64,000 bases of DNA from Bacteroides ihuae (GCF_900104585.1 NZ_FNVX01000004.1:1-64000); one strand, 5' to 3'; positions 1-10,366 are shown, counted from the stretch's first letter. Notes: generated from the sequence alone by a model not told the origin. Made by a program: numbers and translations.

Positions 1-355
1 TGTTTATGTAAATCTATCAAAGAACGCTTCTTTTGTAATTGCTTCGTTTTAAAAGCGGGTGCAAAGATAAGAGCTTTAAATCCAACTACCAAATGTTTCT
101 GGAAGTTTTTTTAGTTTTATTTTTTGGCTGCTTCTCGTGAGAAAAGAACCGCCAAATAAACTGGCCCCATATTTGCGAATCGGAGGGCAAAGATAACAAC
201 TTTTAGTATCACCATCCAAATTATATAGGAAGATTTTTCTAAATGTTTTTCAAACTCTTTGGTCTCGAACCACTTCTATCAGAATGTCAATCAGAACGCC
301 TTGTGTCTCTTACAAAGCGGGTGCAAAAGTAGAGATTATACTCATACAATCCAAA
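1..355 (-). promoter_or_regulatory. three tandem promoters and leader of an rRNA operon lying left of the window
   Basis: Read on the minus strand, three complete Bacteroides-type promoters follow one another. P1 has -7 TATCTTTG at 62-69 and -33 TTTG at 90-93 (20-base gap). P2 has -7 TATCTTTG at 188-195 and -33 at 217-220 (21). P3 has -7 TACTTTTG at 324-331 and -33 at 352-355 (20). P1 and P3 are followed by GCACCCGCTTT. The bases between P1 and the left edge (GTTCTTTGATAGATTTACAT and onward) resemble, from memory, the leader just before Bacteroides 16S rRNA. The promoters are seen directly; the rRNA assignment is recall, and the gene itself is outside the window. Confidence 0.7.
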
Positions 356-375
356 CTTATGTGACTCTTTTTTTG

Positions 376-996
376 AAAGAAATATCTGAAGGAGACATAA
401 ACACCTGATTATGAATTGATCAGGGAGAAAACTTTTTTTCAGTGGATATGCCGGGGGATGTGACGAACCGATTGCTTATATTAAAGTAAAAAGGAAATTG
501 GGCGCTTAGGCGTAGTTATAGGAAGAAAGCGGGAAGGAGTTATCAAGAGAAAGGATGAAGCAGAGGGATTATCCCATAAGATTTCTATTCTATACTATAG
601 ATAGATAGTAGGAAGTTGGTAAAATAAAGCAGGGAAGGACAAGTTCAGAAGATTCAGGTACTATGAAACTTTTGGTTTACATACTAGAAAACAAAGAGTA
701 TCGATGAATGAAAACGATTGGTTTTCTAGTGATAAAACAGTTGGTATATCACGAGGAAACTACAGTTTCATCACTAGGAAACGAAATCTTATATATAAAG
801 TGTCTACCTATATCAGTATAAGTCAGAGAAAATAAGCAAATAGGAGAACCGTGGAGAGGCTAACGTGGCATTCCTCTTTTGCAACCACACGCCGGGAAAA
901 CTTACTATCAATTATTTCAGCGCTTTTTTGAGAGATGCTAGAGTATAATACCTTTTTAGCATGCGAAGAGAAAGAAAACGAATGCAATCAAAACAG
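376..996. other. intergenic stretch with no recognised gene
   Basis: I see no credible coding frame, tRNA or promoter here. The only structure is a perfect 10-bp inverted repeat, ACTAGAAAAC at 683-692 against GTTTTCTAGT at 721-730, followed by further CTAG/GAAAC-rich sequence up to about 790. Confidence 0.4.
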
Positions 997-2217
997 TTAC
1001 CAACCCGTATCACTCCATCCACCATCAGTGTACCACTCGTAAGTGCGATAAAATTTGTTTAAGCTAGAAGTAAAAGTTCCACGAGGAATATAAATAGAAA
1101 GACCAGAAAATCCTGCCATAGAGGTCATTTTCCCAATGCCACTACTATATGTACAATAATTCTGATCAGTCGTTTCAGCCCAGATAACCGAAGCATCAAA
1201 AGCAGCCTTCCAAGAAGCATACGCCGCCGCATCAAGGGATAAAGATTTCATCAAGCCATTCATATCATAGTAATAGTTATCACGATACGGATCATAGCAT
1301 AAAATACCTGAAGTAGGAATCGTGATGCCTCCTGAAGTAATATATTGAGACAAAACATTCTTTGTAGCAGCAGCTAAGGCTTCTAACTTATCACTTTTTA
1401 TAATGGAGACTGAAACTCCAACTAACCATGGATCATCTATCTTCCAAGTAGATGGCAAAACGTAACCTTCAGGCAAATCCTTATCAAAGAGGTTAGAATA
1501 CTGATTAAAATATCCATTCGCAACAGCCAAAGCTACATCTTTTTGTTGAAACATAGCGGGAACTACATCTACATAATATGCACCTGGACCGGGTATCTCT
1601 GTGGGAGAACTAATAAAGTAATCAGCGCAATTACGCAATTCATAAACAACCTCAACCGACTGCATAAAACATGCATCAAAAAGAATAAAATCAAAATGAG
1701 GAGCTGTTTCTAATACCGTTTTCAAAGCGGAAATATTCATATATGTGCCCGCATCTTGGCCAAACCAACGAGTAGAAGGTGCAGCCGGATTAGCAGGAAT
1801 CCACCCATCTCCATGCGACCATAATACAAGCCCATAACTATCAGCAGGGAAATTGTCGAAGACTCGCTCAAAAACCTCAGACATAACAGAAGCATCCAAA
1901 GAATTTTGTTCTTTATAGTTATAGATTGTCTTTTCTACGACAGCTCCACTTGCATCTTTTGTTATCTGAATCAAACGCGGAGTGCTATCATCATCTACAT
2001 ATACCAAAAGATTACTACTATCAGCCTCAACAGCAGCATATCCCTCAAGCATTTCGTCAATATCAAGAGTAGCATAGTCGCTAAGACTATTATCCGCCGC
2101 AATATACGCCAACACTGTACGCGATTTCTTTACAGGATCCGGATCATCATGGCAAGCTGTAAGTAAGAACAACGAAGTACAACAAAGAATATAGGTGAGT
2201 TTTAGAATCTTCTTCAT
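997..2217 (-). CDS. clostripain-like (peptidase C11) lipoprotein
   Basis: A 406-residue member of the clostripain/C11 cysteine peptidase family, clan CD, which typically cleaves after Arg or Lys. The N-terminus is a lipoprotein signal with the lipobox LLTAC (Cys22), so the mature protein should be membrane-anchored in the periplasm or on the surface. The catalytic pair is visible: His135 in LWSHGDGW and Cys183 in LFDACFM. The preceding AYIAADNSLSDYA segment is also typical of the family. It is the second gene of a two-gene unit, 17 bp after the small secreted protein at 2235-2630. Substrate is not predictable from the sequence; a host-protein or zymogen-processing role is known for some relatives. 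Confidence 0.85.
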   Translation of the reverse strand: MKKILKLTYILCCTSLFLLTACHDDPDPVKKSRTVLAYIAADNSLSDYATLDIDEMLEGYAAVEADSSNLLVYVDDDSTPRLIQITKDASGAVVEKTIYNYKEQNSLDASVMSEVFERVFDNFPADSYGLVLWSHGDGWIPANPAAPSTRWFGQDAGTYMNISALKTVLETAPHFDFILFDACFMQSVEVVYELRNCADYFISSPTEIPGPGAYYVDVVPAMFQQKDVALAVANGYFNQYSNLFDKDLPEGYVLPSTWKIDDPWLVGVSVSIIKSDKLEALAAATKNVLSQYITSGGITIPTSGILCYDPYRDNYYYDMNGLMKSLSLDAAAYASWKAAFDASVIWAETTDQNYCTYSSGIGKMTSMAGFSGLSIYIPRGTFTSSLNKFYRTYEWYTDGGWSDTGW

Positions 2218-2234
2218 AGAGGATCACATTAAAG

Positions 2235-2630
2235 TTATTCCTGTGGCTTCTTAAAACGAAATTCTGAAGTTTCTATTTTTTGCAGCGTAACCGATTTGTC
2301 TTTTTTGTATTTACTAACAAGCTTCAATACCTCTTTGTCCAACTTCTTTTTACTCTCAGAAAAGTAAATCATACAAGTTCTGTTTGCCAAACCTTTATCT
2401 ACCTCCAAATAGTTCTTCAATTGGTAACTATATAGATCTCGCTGAGGAAGAAAACCGTTTTTTAATTGCACGCTATCCAATAATTGAATATCAGTATAAT
2501 AAAAAGCGGTATCAGTAAATGAGGTAGAGACACCGAAAGCATAAACAACTTTAGCTTGTTTCTTGAATGAGAAAGCCGAGCAAACTACAAAAGCCAGTAA
2601 AAGCGAAAACGCTATTTTTGCAAATTTCAT
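2235..2630 (-). CDS. small secreted hypothetical protein
   Basis: 131 residues with a clear signal peptide (MKFAKIAFSLLLAFVVCSAF followed by a likely cleavage near SFKKQA). The rest is hydrophilic and rich in Lys, Tyr and Asp, with no family I recognise. It is the first gene of the operon with the C11 peptidase, which suggests a joint extracytoplasmic role, perhaps as a partner or substrate of the protease; this is inference from position only. Confidence 0.65.
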   Translation of the reverse strand: MKFAKIAFSLLLAFVVCSAFSFKKQAKVVYAFGVSTSFTDTAFYYTDIQLLDSVQLKNGFLPQRDLYSYQLKNYLEVDKGLANRTCMIYFSESKKKLDKEVLKLVSKYKKDKSVTLQKIETSEFRFKKPQE

Positions 2631-2656
2631 ACTATTTTCTTTTTAAAAGTCCGTGA

Positions 2657-2691
2657 CAAAGATAATCATTAGCAGCATAAGAGAAAGCAAA
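2657..2691 (-). promoter_or_regulatory. probable promoter of the secreted protein / C11 peptidase unit
   Basis: TATCTTTG on the minus strand at 2657-2664 matches TAnnTTTG, with a TTTG at 2688-2691. The gap of 23 bases is longer than the usual 19-21, so the -33 assignment is weak. The -7 box is about 27 bases ahead of the start at 2630. Confidence 0.45.
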
Positions 2692-2725
2692 TGCATACAG
2701 AATTAACAAGAATAACAAAAAAAAG

Positions 2726-2753
2726 ACCGATTCATCCTTATAGGTGAATCGGT
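2726..2753 (-). terminator. terminator after rpoD
   Basis: A perfect 9-bp stem (ACCGATTCA / TGAATCGGT) with a 10-base loop is flanked by A-runs and T-runs on both sides. It lies about 40 bases past the rpoD stop codon and could act in both directions. Confidence 0.8.
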
Positions 2754-2794
2754 TTTTACTGTTTTTCTAATCTGTCGGAAACTGATATTCTTAT

Positions 2795-3655
2795 TTATCC
2801 TAAATAAGATTTGAGCAATGTACTACGATTACCTTGTCTTAATCTTCTGATTGCTTTTTCTTTAATCTGACGAACACGTTCACGGGTAAGCCCGAATTTG
2901 TCGCCGATTTCTTCAAGTGTCATTTCTTGTTGTCCGATACCAAAAAACATCTGTATGATGTCCTTTTCCCTATCGGTTAACGTAGAAAGAGCTCTATCAA
3001 TTTCCCTAGCAAGAGACTCATTAACCAGAGCGCGATCTGCCATAGGCGAATCATCATTGACCAACACATCCAGCAAACTGTTGTCCTCTCCCTCTACAAA
3101 TGGTGCATCTACCGATATATGTCGGCCAGATACTTTTAATGTATCAGAGATCTTATCAACAGGGATATCAAGCTCGTCTGCCAATTCCTCAGGTGAAGGC
3201 TTACGTTCATTCTCCTGTTCGAACTTTGAAAAAGCTTTGCTAATTTTATTCAGCGAGCCTACTTGGTTCAATGGAAGACGAACAATACGCGATTGCTCGG
3301 CCAAAGCCTGAAGAATTGATTGGCGAATCCACCACACAGCATAACTGATAAACTTAAAACCACGTGTCTCGTCAAATTTCTCGGCTGCTTTAATCAGTCC
3401 TAAATTACCCTCATTAATTAAGTCAGGTAAACTCAAACCTTGGTTCTGGTACTGTTTAGCCACCGAAACTACGAAACGAAGATTGGCACGTGTTAGTTTC
3501 TCCAATGCTATGCGATCACCCTTGCGAATGCGTTGAGCGAGTTCTACCTCTTCCTCTACAGTAATTAAGTCTTCACGACCGATTTCCTGCAGATACTTGT
3601 CAAGAGAAGCACTCTCTCTGTTAGTGATACTTTTTGTAATCTTTAGTTGTCTCAT
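2795..3655 (-). CDS. rpoD: primary sigma factor RpoD (sigma-ABfr type)
   Basis: 286 residues, the housekeeping sigma factor that directs RNA polymerase to the TTTG / TAnnTTTG promoters seen across this window. It starts directly with region 1.2 ([20 protein letters not shown]) and has no region 1.1, as is usual in Bacteroidota. Region 2 contains [13 protein letters not shown] and the [13 protein letters not shown] promoter-melting segment. Region 3 and region 4 follow, ending in the helix-turn-helix [20 protein letters not shown]. Monocistronic, with its own terminator at 2726-2753. A possible -7 box (TAACTTTG on the minus strand) is at 3682-3689. Confidence 0.95.
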   Translation of the reverse strand: MRQLKITKSITNRESASLDKYLQEIGREDLITVEEEVELAQRIRKGDRIALEKLTRANLRFVVSVAKQYQNQGLSLPDLINEGNLGLIKAAEKFDETRGFKFISYAVWWIRQSILQALAEQSRIVRLPLNQVGSLNKISKAFSKFEQENERKPSPEELADELDIPVDKISDTLKVSGRHISVDAPFVEGEDNSLLDVLVNDDSPMADRALVNESLAREIDRALSTLTDREKDIIQMFFGIGQQEMTLEEIGDKFGLTRERVRQIKEKAIRRLRQGNRSTLLKSYLG

Positions 3656-3681
3656 TCTTCTAAAAACGAATTTTTGGTGTG

Positions 3682-3689
3682 CAAAGTTA
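3682..3689 (-). promoter_or_regulatory. possible -7 box of rpoD
   Basis: TAACTTTG on the minus strand fits TAnnTTTG and lies 26 bases ahead of the rpoD start. No TTTG is found at the matching -33 distance, so confidence is low. Confidence 0.4.
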
Positions 3690-3756
3690 CGACAAATTAT
3701 TTGTTTAGGAACTAATTAACCCTAACTTTTTCATGATTCATAATCATCTAAATAAC

Positions 3757-3796
3757 AAAAAGAACGTCGACATGTTGCATACCGACGCTCTTTTTT
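3757..3796 (-). terminator. terminator after the HtrA protease gene
   Basis: An AAAAAGAACGTCG / CGACGCTCTTTTTT hairpin with one internal mismatch and a 13-base loop is followed by a T-run on the minus strand. It is about 45 bases past the protease stop codon. Confidence 0.7.
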
Positions 3797-3841
3797 CATG
3801 AATCTTTGCTAATATTCTATATTCTTACCATTAAGCCGTTA

Positions 3842-5344
3842 TTAATCCTGACTTAAATCGACCGCATAATTAGCACGTTTTCCAGAAGGAAACATTCCTG
3901 TAAAGAACAATACTTGCTCTGGAGATTTTGATGCAGCTTTAAACACCTCTTCAAGGTCATTCACTGTATTCATTGTTTGACCATTCGCTTTCAGAATAAT
4001 AAACCCTTTACGAATACCTGCATCGGACATCTTTCCAGATGAAACGCCAGTAACTTGAAGCCCATAGCCTAAATTTAATTGTTTCTTCAAATCACTAGAG
4101 ACCTCTTTGAAAGCAGCTCCAAGAATATCCATGCCAGCAGTCTTAACTACTTTTGTTGTACCTTGCTCATTCTTCAAAGTAACTTCTATTGACTTCTCTT
4201 TTTTCTCTCGAATTAACTTAACACTTACTTTATCGCCCGGACGATGTTTCGCCAACTCTCCTTGCAAATCAGCCATATTCTTAACTTTCCTACCATCTAT
4301 ACCAATAATCACATCATCTACCTTTATGCCCGCTCCGGCAGCAGAACCTCCTTCTATTACTTCAGCGACCAACACACCATCAACGACTCCAAGTTCTTTG
4401 GCCTTCTTCATTGCTTCAGTACTCAATTGGTCATCACTGATAGAACCACCTTTTATTCCTAACAACGCCCGCTGCACAGTTCCAAATTGTTTCAAATCAG
4501 CTACTACTTTAGTCATAATACTGGTTGGTATCGCAAATCCATATCCGGTATAAGAACCTGTAGGAGAAGATAATACAGCATTGATACCGACTAACTCGCC
4601 TTTGGTGTTAACCAATGCACCACCACTATTCCCTTGATTGATAGCAGCGTCCGTCTGGATAAAAGATTCTACACCCTGAGTGTAAACGCCAAGTGAACGA
4701 GCTTTGGCACTCACAATACCTGCTGTTACAGTAGATGTCAAATTGAACGGATTACCTACAGCAAGCACCCACTCTCCCACTTTCAAAGCATCTGAATTAC
4801 CTACTTGCATCGTAGGGAAATCATTACCTTCTATTTTAATTAATGCCAAATCACTAGCAGCATCCGCACCAATGATGCGTCCTTTAAATTCACGATTGTC
4901 ATTCAGTTTCACACTAATTTCATCAGCACCATCTATCACATGATTATTGGTCACAATGTATCCATCTTTAGAGATAATAACACCCGACCCATATCCTACT
5001 CTGGGCTGAGCTTGCATTGGGCGTTGCCCTCTGGCTCCATCTCCAAAGAAAAAATCGAAGAAATCAGGTGCTTGTTGCACGTTGGCAGTCTTAGAGAGCT
5101 GTGTTGACTTAATATGCACTACCGCATGAATAGAATTCTCTGCCGCCACAGTCAAATCTACAGGCTGTGCATTAATCGCATCATAAGCAGCCATGCGCGT
5201 ATTAGGATTCTGTTCAAACATCTCGTTATAGGCCAATGTTTTAGTTTTTGGCTTTAGCATCGCATAAGAAGTAAATCCTGCAACACCTGAACTAAGAAGC
5301 GCAATTGCACCTGCCCCTAGAATGATTTTAGTTGTCTGTTTCAT
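3842..5344 (-). CDS. degQ: periplasmic Do-like serine protease (DegP/DegQ/HtrA)
   Basis: 500 residues: an N-terminal signal or anchor segment (residues about 7-29), a trypsin-like protease domain and two PDZ domains. The catalytic triad is visible as His135 (NNHVI), Asp165 (ASDLALI) and Ser240 (NQGNSGGAL). The first PDZ starts near residue 290 and includes GVLVAEVIEGGSAAGAG; the second is near 405-490. These enzymes degrade or refold damaged envelope proteins and are part of the envelope stress response. It stands alone between rpoD and the efflux operon. Whether it is DegP or DegQ cannot be told from sequence in this phylum. Confidence 0.92.
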   Translation of the reverse strand: MKQTTKIILGAGAIALLSSGVAGFTSYAMLKPKTKTLAYNEMFEQNPNTRMAAYDAINAQPVDLTVAAENSIHAVVHIKSTQLSKTANVQQAPDFFDFFFGDGARGQRPMQAQPRVGYGSGVIISKDGYIVTNNHVIDGADEISVKLNDNREFKGRIIGADAASDLALIKIEGNDFPTMQVGNSDALKVGEWVLAVGNPFNLTSTVTAGIVSAKARSLGVYTQGVESFIQTDAAINQGNSGGALVNTKGELVGINAVLSSPTGSYTGYGFAIPTSIMTKVVADLKQFGTVQRALLGIKGGSISDDQLSTEAMKKAKELGVVDGVLVAEVIEGGSAAGAGIKVDDVIIGIDGRKVKNMADLQGELAKHRPGDKVSVKLIREKKEKSIEVTLKNEQGTTKVVKTAGMDILGAAFKEVSSDLKKQLNLGYGLQVTGVSSGKMSDAGIRKGFIILKANGQTMNTVNDLEEVFKAASKSPEQVLFFTGMFPSGKRANYAVDLSQD

Positions 5345-5565
5345 ATTACTCGCTATTTTAATTTGTTAATATTCAATTCTCATTTAACATTGCTGACGTT
5401 AAAATAACGACAAAAATCATTCTGTTATTCTTCTTGTCATTCTTTTTTGTTCTCTTTTAACAATGAATATCAGGAGCTTAACAGCGATTAACGACAATAG
5501 CTGACATTTTTACATTCATTGTGACATGAGTATATAATTTACTGGCAAATAATTGACCTAGGGCG

Positions 5566-8500
5566 TTATTGGGAAGATCTTACATCTCTTTTAGCAAGAG
5601 TAATAATCGGCAGAAATAGAAAAATCCCAACCAGAGACATCACTAAACCTCCGATGGTTCCTGCTGCAAGTGGAAACCAAAATGCTTCTTTTTCAGTGCC
5701 TACCATAAACGGTACAAAACCAAGCATAGTAGAAATAATTGTAAGAGAAATAGGAACAACCTTTGCATTCCATGCTTTCGTATATGCACGCAATGCCTTC
5801 ATCGATGGATGTTGTCGACGAATACTATTGTATTCATTGAGTACATAGATACTGGCATTTACAGTTATTCCGCACAGAAGAACAAATGAAGCAAAACCTC
5901 CCTGATCAAAGTTTAACTTAAACCAATAGAAGGTGAGAAATACCCCTATATAAGAAATAGGGATAATAAACAAAATAATTAAAGGCTGCCTCAAGGAGTT
6001 AAACAAAATACTGGTTATGAAGAAAATAATAGCAATAACCACTAATAACAGGAAATACTGTTTATTATCCTTCTTGCCCCATGACCAAGCATTATTCTCC
6101 GACTCAGCAGTATATCCCATCGGAAGTTCTTTATTAAATTCTTCCAAATCTTTCTTCAAAATCTTATTCCCCTGTTCGGACGAGCCGATGTATTCGTATT
6201 GAAGACACAATCTATATTGTTGATTTTCTTTAGCTATTTCCTGAGGCATCTGTCCCTTGCCAATATCGGCCAACTCCGAGAGCTTATAATACTTACCATC
6301 ATCTCCATAAGGATAATTCTGCATAGCCCAAATATCATATTTGTCAGACTGACGAGAAGATAGTTTTATTTTCTCTACCCCATTCTCGGTTACCACAGAA
6401 CCACACCCTATATTCTTTCCAAATATAGGGCTGATAGCATTAAACAATGTAGTAGTCTGAACATCTTGTTGCGCCATTTTCGCTTTATTCAAATCAAAAA
6501 AGAATTCCTGATAATCATCTTTCCACCAAGAGAATTCCGAGTTAATGAGCACCTCCTTTATTCTTCGATGTCCCAAGAGCTTTTCTTTCAAGTTTTCTGC
6601 CCAATGATATAATTCATCATAATTGTAGCCATACATCTTTACTCTAAAAGAGCCGGCCCCTTCACGCACGTCATTACTAAATCCCTGATCTTGTAGTCCA
6701 TATACGCCCCAACTTCCACCGCCCAATTCAAGAGCTCTACTAATTATATTGGCTTTCAGTGTATATGGAAAGCCACTGTTTTGATACTCCTTGCCAAAGT
6801 AAATGCTAATAGTAGCTCGCTGCGCACCATATATAGATGTCTGAAATTGTTTGATCTCTTTAAATTCACTCAGATATGTTTCCATTCTTTTCATGAGCGT
6901 ATTCATCTGTTCAAGTGTACTACCATTTGGCAAGTTTGCATTAGCATACAACACTACTTCTTCGTTTCGGGTAAAATAACTACCCTCATATACTTTTTGA
7001 GCAAATAATCTTAAACTACCTCCTAAATATGTATCGGCAACAGGCTTCACTGTCTCCTTATAAAAGGCACTCCCAATTGTCTTATTATACACTTCTGCCA
7101 TTTTCCCTTCTCCTTCTATCCTTTCAGGAAGTAAGAACACAGGTAAGCCAAAAAGCATGATAAGAAGAAAACAAACAGAGACTTTCCAACGACATAAAAA
7201 CCGTATCAACACACTATATATTTTAGTAAAGCGCACAATAATTCGCTTCACAAATAAAGAATTGCGTCGAAAAAAAGGAAGCCGTCGAGCCAAGAAGATG
7301 CGAGAATGGTTCTTTTTAAGATGAATTTTATCAATCATAGCCGGAACAAAGAATAGTGCTACAAAGAGTGAAACTCCCAGATTGACGATCACAACCGCTG
7401 CAAAGTCCTGAAGATTCAATCGTATTTTTTCATCTAAAAAGAAGATCATAACCAAAGCCCCCATGGTAGTAAGTGTGGCAGCTAATACAGAGATAAAAGC
7501 CTTTAGGTTGCGGCGATGCAAGATGTGGTCGGCCATCACAATTGTGTTATCTATAACCAGATTGAGTGAAACGGTGATGCCAGCCAGCGAATAAAGTTGC
7601 ATCTCCAACCCAAAGAGATAATAAAAAATAATAGCGATAGCAATGTTTACACTTAAACTAGTGATAATGAGAAACAGATAGCGCGGATTCAAAGTAATAA
7701 GTAAAACGAACGCTAATAAAATTAAAACAGTAAGTCCCGTACGAAAGTAAATTTTATCCAGTTCTGCACGAATAAATTCGGTAGCATCGTAACTCGAATG
7801 TATCTCATACCCTGCAGGCAAAACATGCTCTATATCGTGCATCGCCTGCATAATCAATCCACTTAACTGCAATTGATTGGCTGTTTCTTCGGCGGTAATA
7901 GATAAATAGATAGAATTTAATCCGTTGATACGAAAATAGCTTTGCGGAGCCTCCTCTACTCGTTCTACTATGACCAATTCATCAAGCCGTATAAGTTTTC
8001 CTCCCGAATAAGAAATCTGAATTTGAGAAGCATCAAAAGATGAGGTATCTTGCTCAGGCACTAAAGCTAATCGCATCCACTGTTTATTGCCTGAGGTTGT
8101 TTCAACATCATAGGTTCCTAAAAATGATTTTTGATAATAGCGAGAAATGGCTTGTTGAATATCTGCAATAGTGATCCCCAAGCGAGAGAGTTGATCACTA
8201 TTATACTCCAATCTCCATTCCATAGGAGTCGCTCCATTCAATTCAATCTGATAAACACCCGGTATCTGTGCCAAGCGCGTTTTTATGTGGTCTTCCGCAT
8301 ATTGCTGAATCAAGATCGGAGTAGACGGAGCATTTAGAGTAAACGACATAAATGGCCGCGAAGCATCTTCATCGGGTTGCTTCATCCGAATATACGGATA
8401 ACTAACCCCTTGAGGCAATTGTGCCCATGTTTGCCTGACAATAGTTGAAGCTTCAAAGCGCGCCGCATCTACATCAACATACTTATCTAGTTCAACCGTA

Positions 8501-8772
8501 ATCTGTCCCCATCCATTGCCCGAAGTTGAATTGATTTTTTTGATACCCTTAATACGAGCCAGCATCGCTTCGAGTTTAGCTGTAGCCTCCATTTCTACTA
8601 CACGAGAGGACGTGCCCGTCATACCGAATTGCACCGTAAAACCAGGCAAAGTTCGTGAAGGATTCAACTTAACAGGCAGTAGAGGTATCAGTGCCAACCC
8701 CACCAATGCAACACAGATAAATGCTACAATTATCGTAAAAGACGAAACAGACCTTTTCTTATTAATCATCAA
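5566..8772 (-). CDS. RND efflux permease, last gene of the efflux operon
   Basis: 1068 residues, an inner-membrane RND permease with the usual duplicated layout: one membrane helix, a large periplasmic domain, six helices, then the same again. The central helix-4 motif reads NLVIDNTIV, so only the first of the two acidic residues found in AcrB-type pumps is kept, as in CusA-like pumps. It differs clearly from the other permease in this operon (10367-13444) and lies 70 bases after the TolC-like gene. Two permeases sharing one adaptor and one channel could form a heteromeric pump or two pumps with different substrates. Substrate unknown. Confidence 0.88.
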   Translation of the reverse strand: MMINKKRSVSSFTIIVAFICVALVGLALIPLLPVKLNPSRTLPGFTVQFGMTGTSSRVVEMEATAKLEAMLARIKGIKKINSTSGNGWGQITVELDKYVDVDAARFEASTIVRQTWAQLPQGVSYPYIRMKQPDEDASRPFMSFTLNAPSTPILIQQYAEDHIKTRLAQIPGVYQIELNGATPMEWRLEYNSDQLSRLGITIADIQQAISRYYQKSFLGTYDVETTSGNKQWMRLALVPEQDTSSFDASQIQISYSGGKLIRLDELVIVERVEEAPQSYFRINGLNSIYLSITAEETANQLQLSGLIMQAMHDIEHVLPAGYEIHSSYDATEFIRAELDKIYFRTGLTVLILLAFVLLITLNPRYLFLIITSLSVNIAIAIIFYYLFGLEMQLYSLAGITVSLNLVIDNTIVMADHILHRRNLKAFISVLAATLTTMGALVMIFFLDEKIRLNLQDFAAVVIVNLGVSLFVALFFVPAMIDKIHLKKNHSRIFLARRLPFFRRNSLFVKRIIVRFTKIYSVLIRFLCRWKVSVCFLLIMLFGLPVFLLPERIEGEGKMAEVYNKTIGSAFYKETVKPVADTYLGGSLRLFAQKVYEGSYFTRNEEVVLYANANLPNGSTLEQMNTLMKRMETYLSEFKEIKQFQTSIYGAQRATISIYFGKEYQNSGFPYTLKANIISRALELGGGSWGVYGLQDQGFSNDVREGAGSFRVKMYGYNYDELYHWAENLKEKLLGHRRIKEVLINSEFSWWKDDYQEFFFDLNKAKMAQQDVQTTTLFNAISPIFGKNIGCGSVVTENGVEKIKLSSRQSDKYDIWAMQNYPYGDDGKYYKLSELADIGKGQMPQEIAKENQQYRLCLQYEYIGSSEQGNKILKKDLEEFNKELPMGYTAESENNAWSWGKKDNKQYFLLLVVIAIIFFITSILFNSLRQPLIILFIIPISYIGVFLTFYWFKLNFDQGGFASFVLLCGITVNASIYVLNEYNSIRRQHPSMKALRAYTKAWNAKVVPISLTIISTMLGFVPFMVGTEKEAFWFPLAAGTIGGLVMSLVGIFLFLPIITLAKRDVRSSQ

Positions 8773-8842
8773 TACATGCTTAAAAAAGAGTTATACGGCT
8801 CTTAAAACACCAATCCTCTTTCGAAATATCAGAGTAAAATAA

Positions 8843-10360
8843 TCACCAACGAGAGTTTAATTTATAATCAAACTTTTCGGAAAGAGAGAAATCGGAAGCA
8901 AAATCATGCAACGTTAACTTCCTTATCTTATAATAGTTCAACCAATAGTCCTGCAAAGCAGAGATATAATTTTGTTGAGCTTCCTGCTGTCTGTTCAATG
9001 ATAACGTGAGACTATTGATGTCCGTCTTGCCAATCATAAAACGTTGGCGAGTTTCATTATAAGCTAGAATAGACAAATCCAGAGCCTCTTCAGCACTCGC
9101 AATAAGGCTTTGCTGAATATTAAAGTCATTGACCGTCATGATCACCTCCTCTTCAAGAGTTACCTCACTCTGACGTGAGGACGTTTTCACAACCTCCAAG
9201 TTGTTCTGTGCCATATTACGCTTACCTTTACTTACCCCCCAGTCCAATAATGGAATACTGAAACTGACCGATACCAGTTCTTGTTGCATAGGTCTATGAT
9301 ATGCATCACTAAAATTATTCGCTACCTGATTATAACCGATACTAGCATCAAGACTGGCATTAAAACCAGATTCCTTCTTTGCTTTATCCAAAGCCTGTTG
9401 TGCTTCCAAGACATTCTGTTTCCAATCCAAAAAATCAGGATTGTTCTCTTTAGCCAAATTAAGCGCCTTGTCTACAATTATAAGAATCTCTTGCGGATGT
9501 CCGGGAAGGTCTAATTGGATCTCCGTATTTTTATCCATATCCAAGAACGAAGCCAACGCAAACATAGCCCGCTTACGAGAAATGATTGTATTCTGCAAAG
9601 TATTACGTGCATTCACCAAGTCGAGCTTCAAGGTTAATAGATCAGCTTGAGAGATAGCCGCAATCTTATGCCGCTGCACACCCATCCGATAAAGAGTATC
9701 GCTAGAGACAACATTATCCTGTGCTAATTTATATTTGGCATCCGCCATAGCTAAAGCAAAGAAATAAGTAGTAGCTTTCTCGGAGACTGCTTCCATATTA
9801 TAAATAAGTTGTTTCTTCACTTTCTCATATTTCAAAGGTTCTATCCGTTTATCCCACTTAAAGGCATTATAGCCCAACAAACTCTGCGAGTAGCCTATTC
9901 TTAAAGGCACACTGGTAAATTGCGTAGCATCCGTTGCTCCAAAGCTGCGAATATAACTAAGATTGGAATTCAAATAGAAAGTACCCCCCGTCCAATCCAG
10001 ATTCTGCTTAACAGATAAATTTCCATATGCATAATATGATTGTTGACTACGATATACATCCACATCATTTTCTGAGTCATATCTCTGTGTGATGTCCTTA
10101 TTATATTCAGCAGGAGTAGCATTCAAAGTCAGACTAGGAAGGCGGTTTGCCTTATATGTACGATATTCCCAATAGCCTGACAAATAAAGATTACGGATGC
10201 GAAAAGCTTCCAGCGAGCTATCATTTGCCAAATCAATAGTTTTCTGCAAGTTCAAGACTATTCTCCCTTGGCCAAAAAGGGAGGATGCAAATGTGCATCC
10301 AAAAGTCAAGCAGATAGCTATATATAAGATATTATTCTTCATCATAACATGGAAATTCAT
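8843..10360 (-). CDS. TolC-family outer membrane efflux channel
   Basis: 505 residues with a signal peptide (MMKNNILYIAICLTFGCTFASS) and the long alternating helical and coiled segments typical of outer membrane efflux proteins. The two repeated halves are recognisable (LSLNRQQEAQQNYISALQDYW near the C-terminus). It should form the outer membrane exit of the RND system. It starts 6 bases after the first permease stop codon, so the operon is tightly packed. The likely start may be one of the internal methionines (MMKN) a few codons in. Confidence 0.88.
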   Translation of the reverse strand: MNFHVMMKNNILYIAICLTFGCTFASSLFGQGRIVLNLQKTIDLANDSSLEAFRIRNLYLSGYWEYRTYKANRLPSLTLNATPAEYNKDITQRYDSENDVDVYRSQQSYYAYGNLSVKQNLDWTGGTFYLNSNLSYIRSFGATDATQFTSVPLRIGYSQSLLGYNAFKWDKRIEPLKYEKVKKQLIYNMEAVSEKATTYFFALAMADAKYKLAQDNVVSSDTLYRMGVQRHKIAAISQADLLTLKLDLVNARNTLQNTIISRKRAMFALASFLDMDKNTEIQLDLPGHPQEILIIVDKALNLAKENNPDFLDWKQNVLEAQQALDKAKKESGFNASLDASIGYNQVANNFSDAYHRPMQQELVSVSFSIPLLDWGVSKGKRNMAQNNLEVVKTSSRQSEVTLEEEVIMTVNDFNIQQSLIASAEEALDLSILAYNETRQRFMIGKTDINSLTLSLNRQQEAQQNYISALQDYWLNYYKIRKLTLHDFASDFSLSEKFDYKLNSRW

Positions 10361-10366
10361 AGTAGT

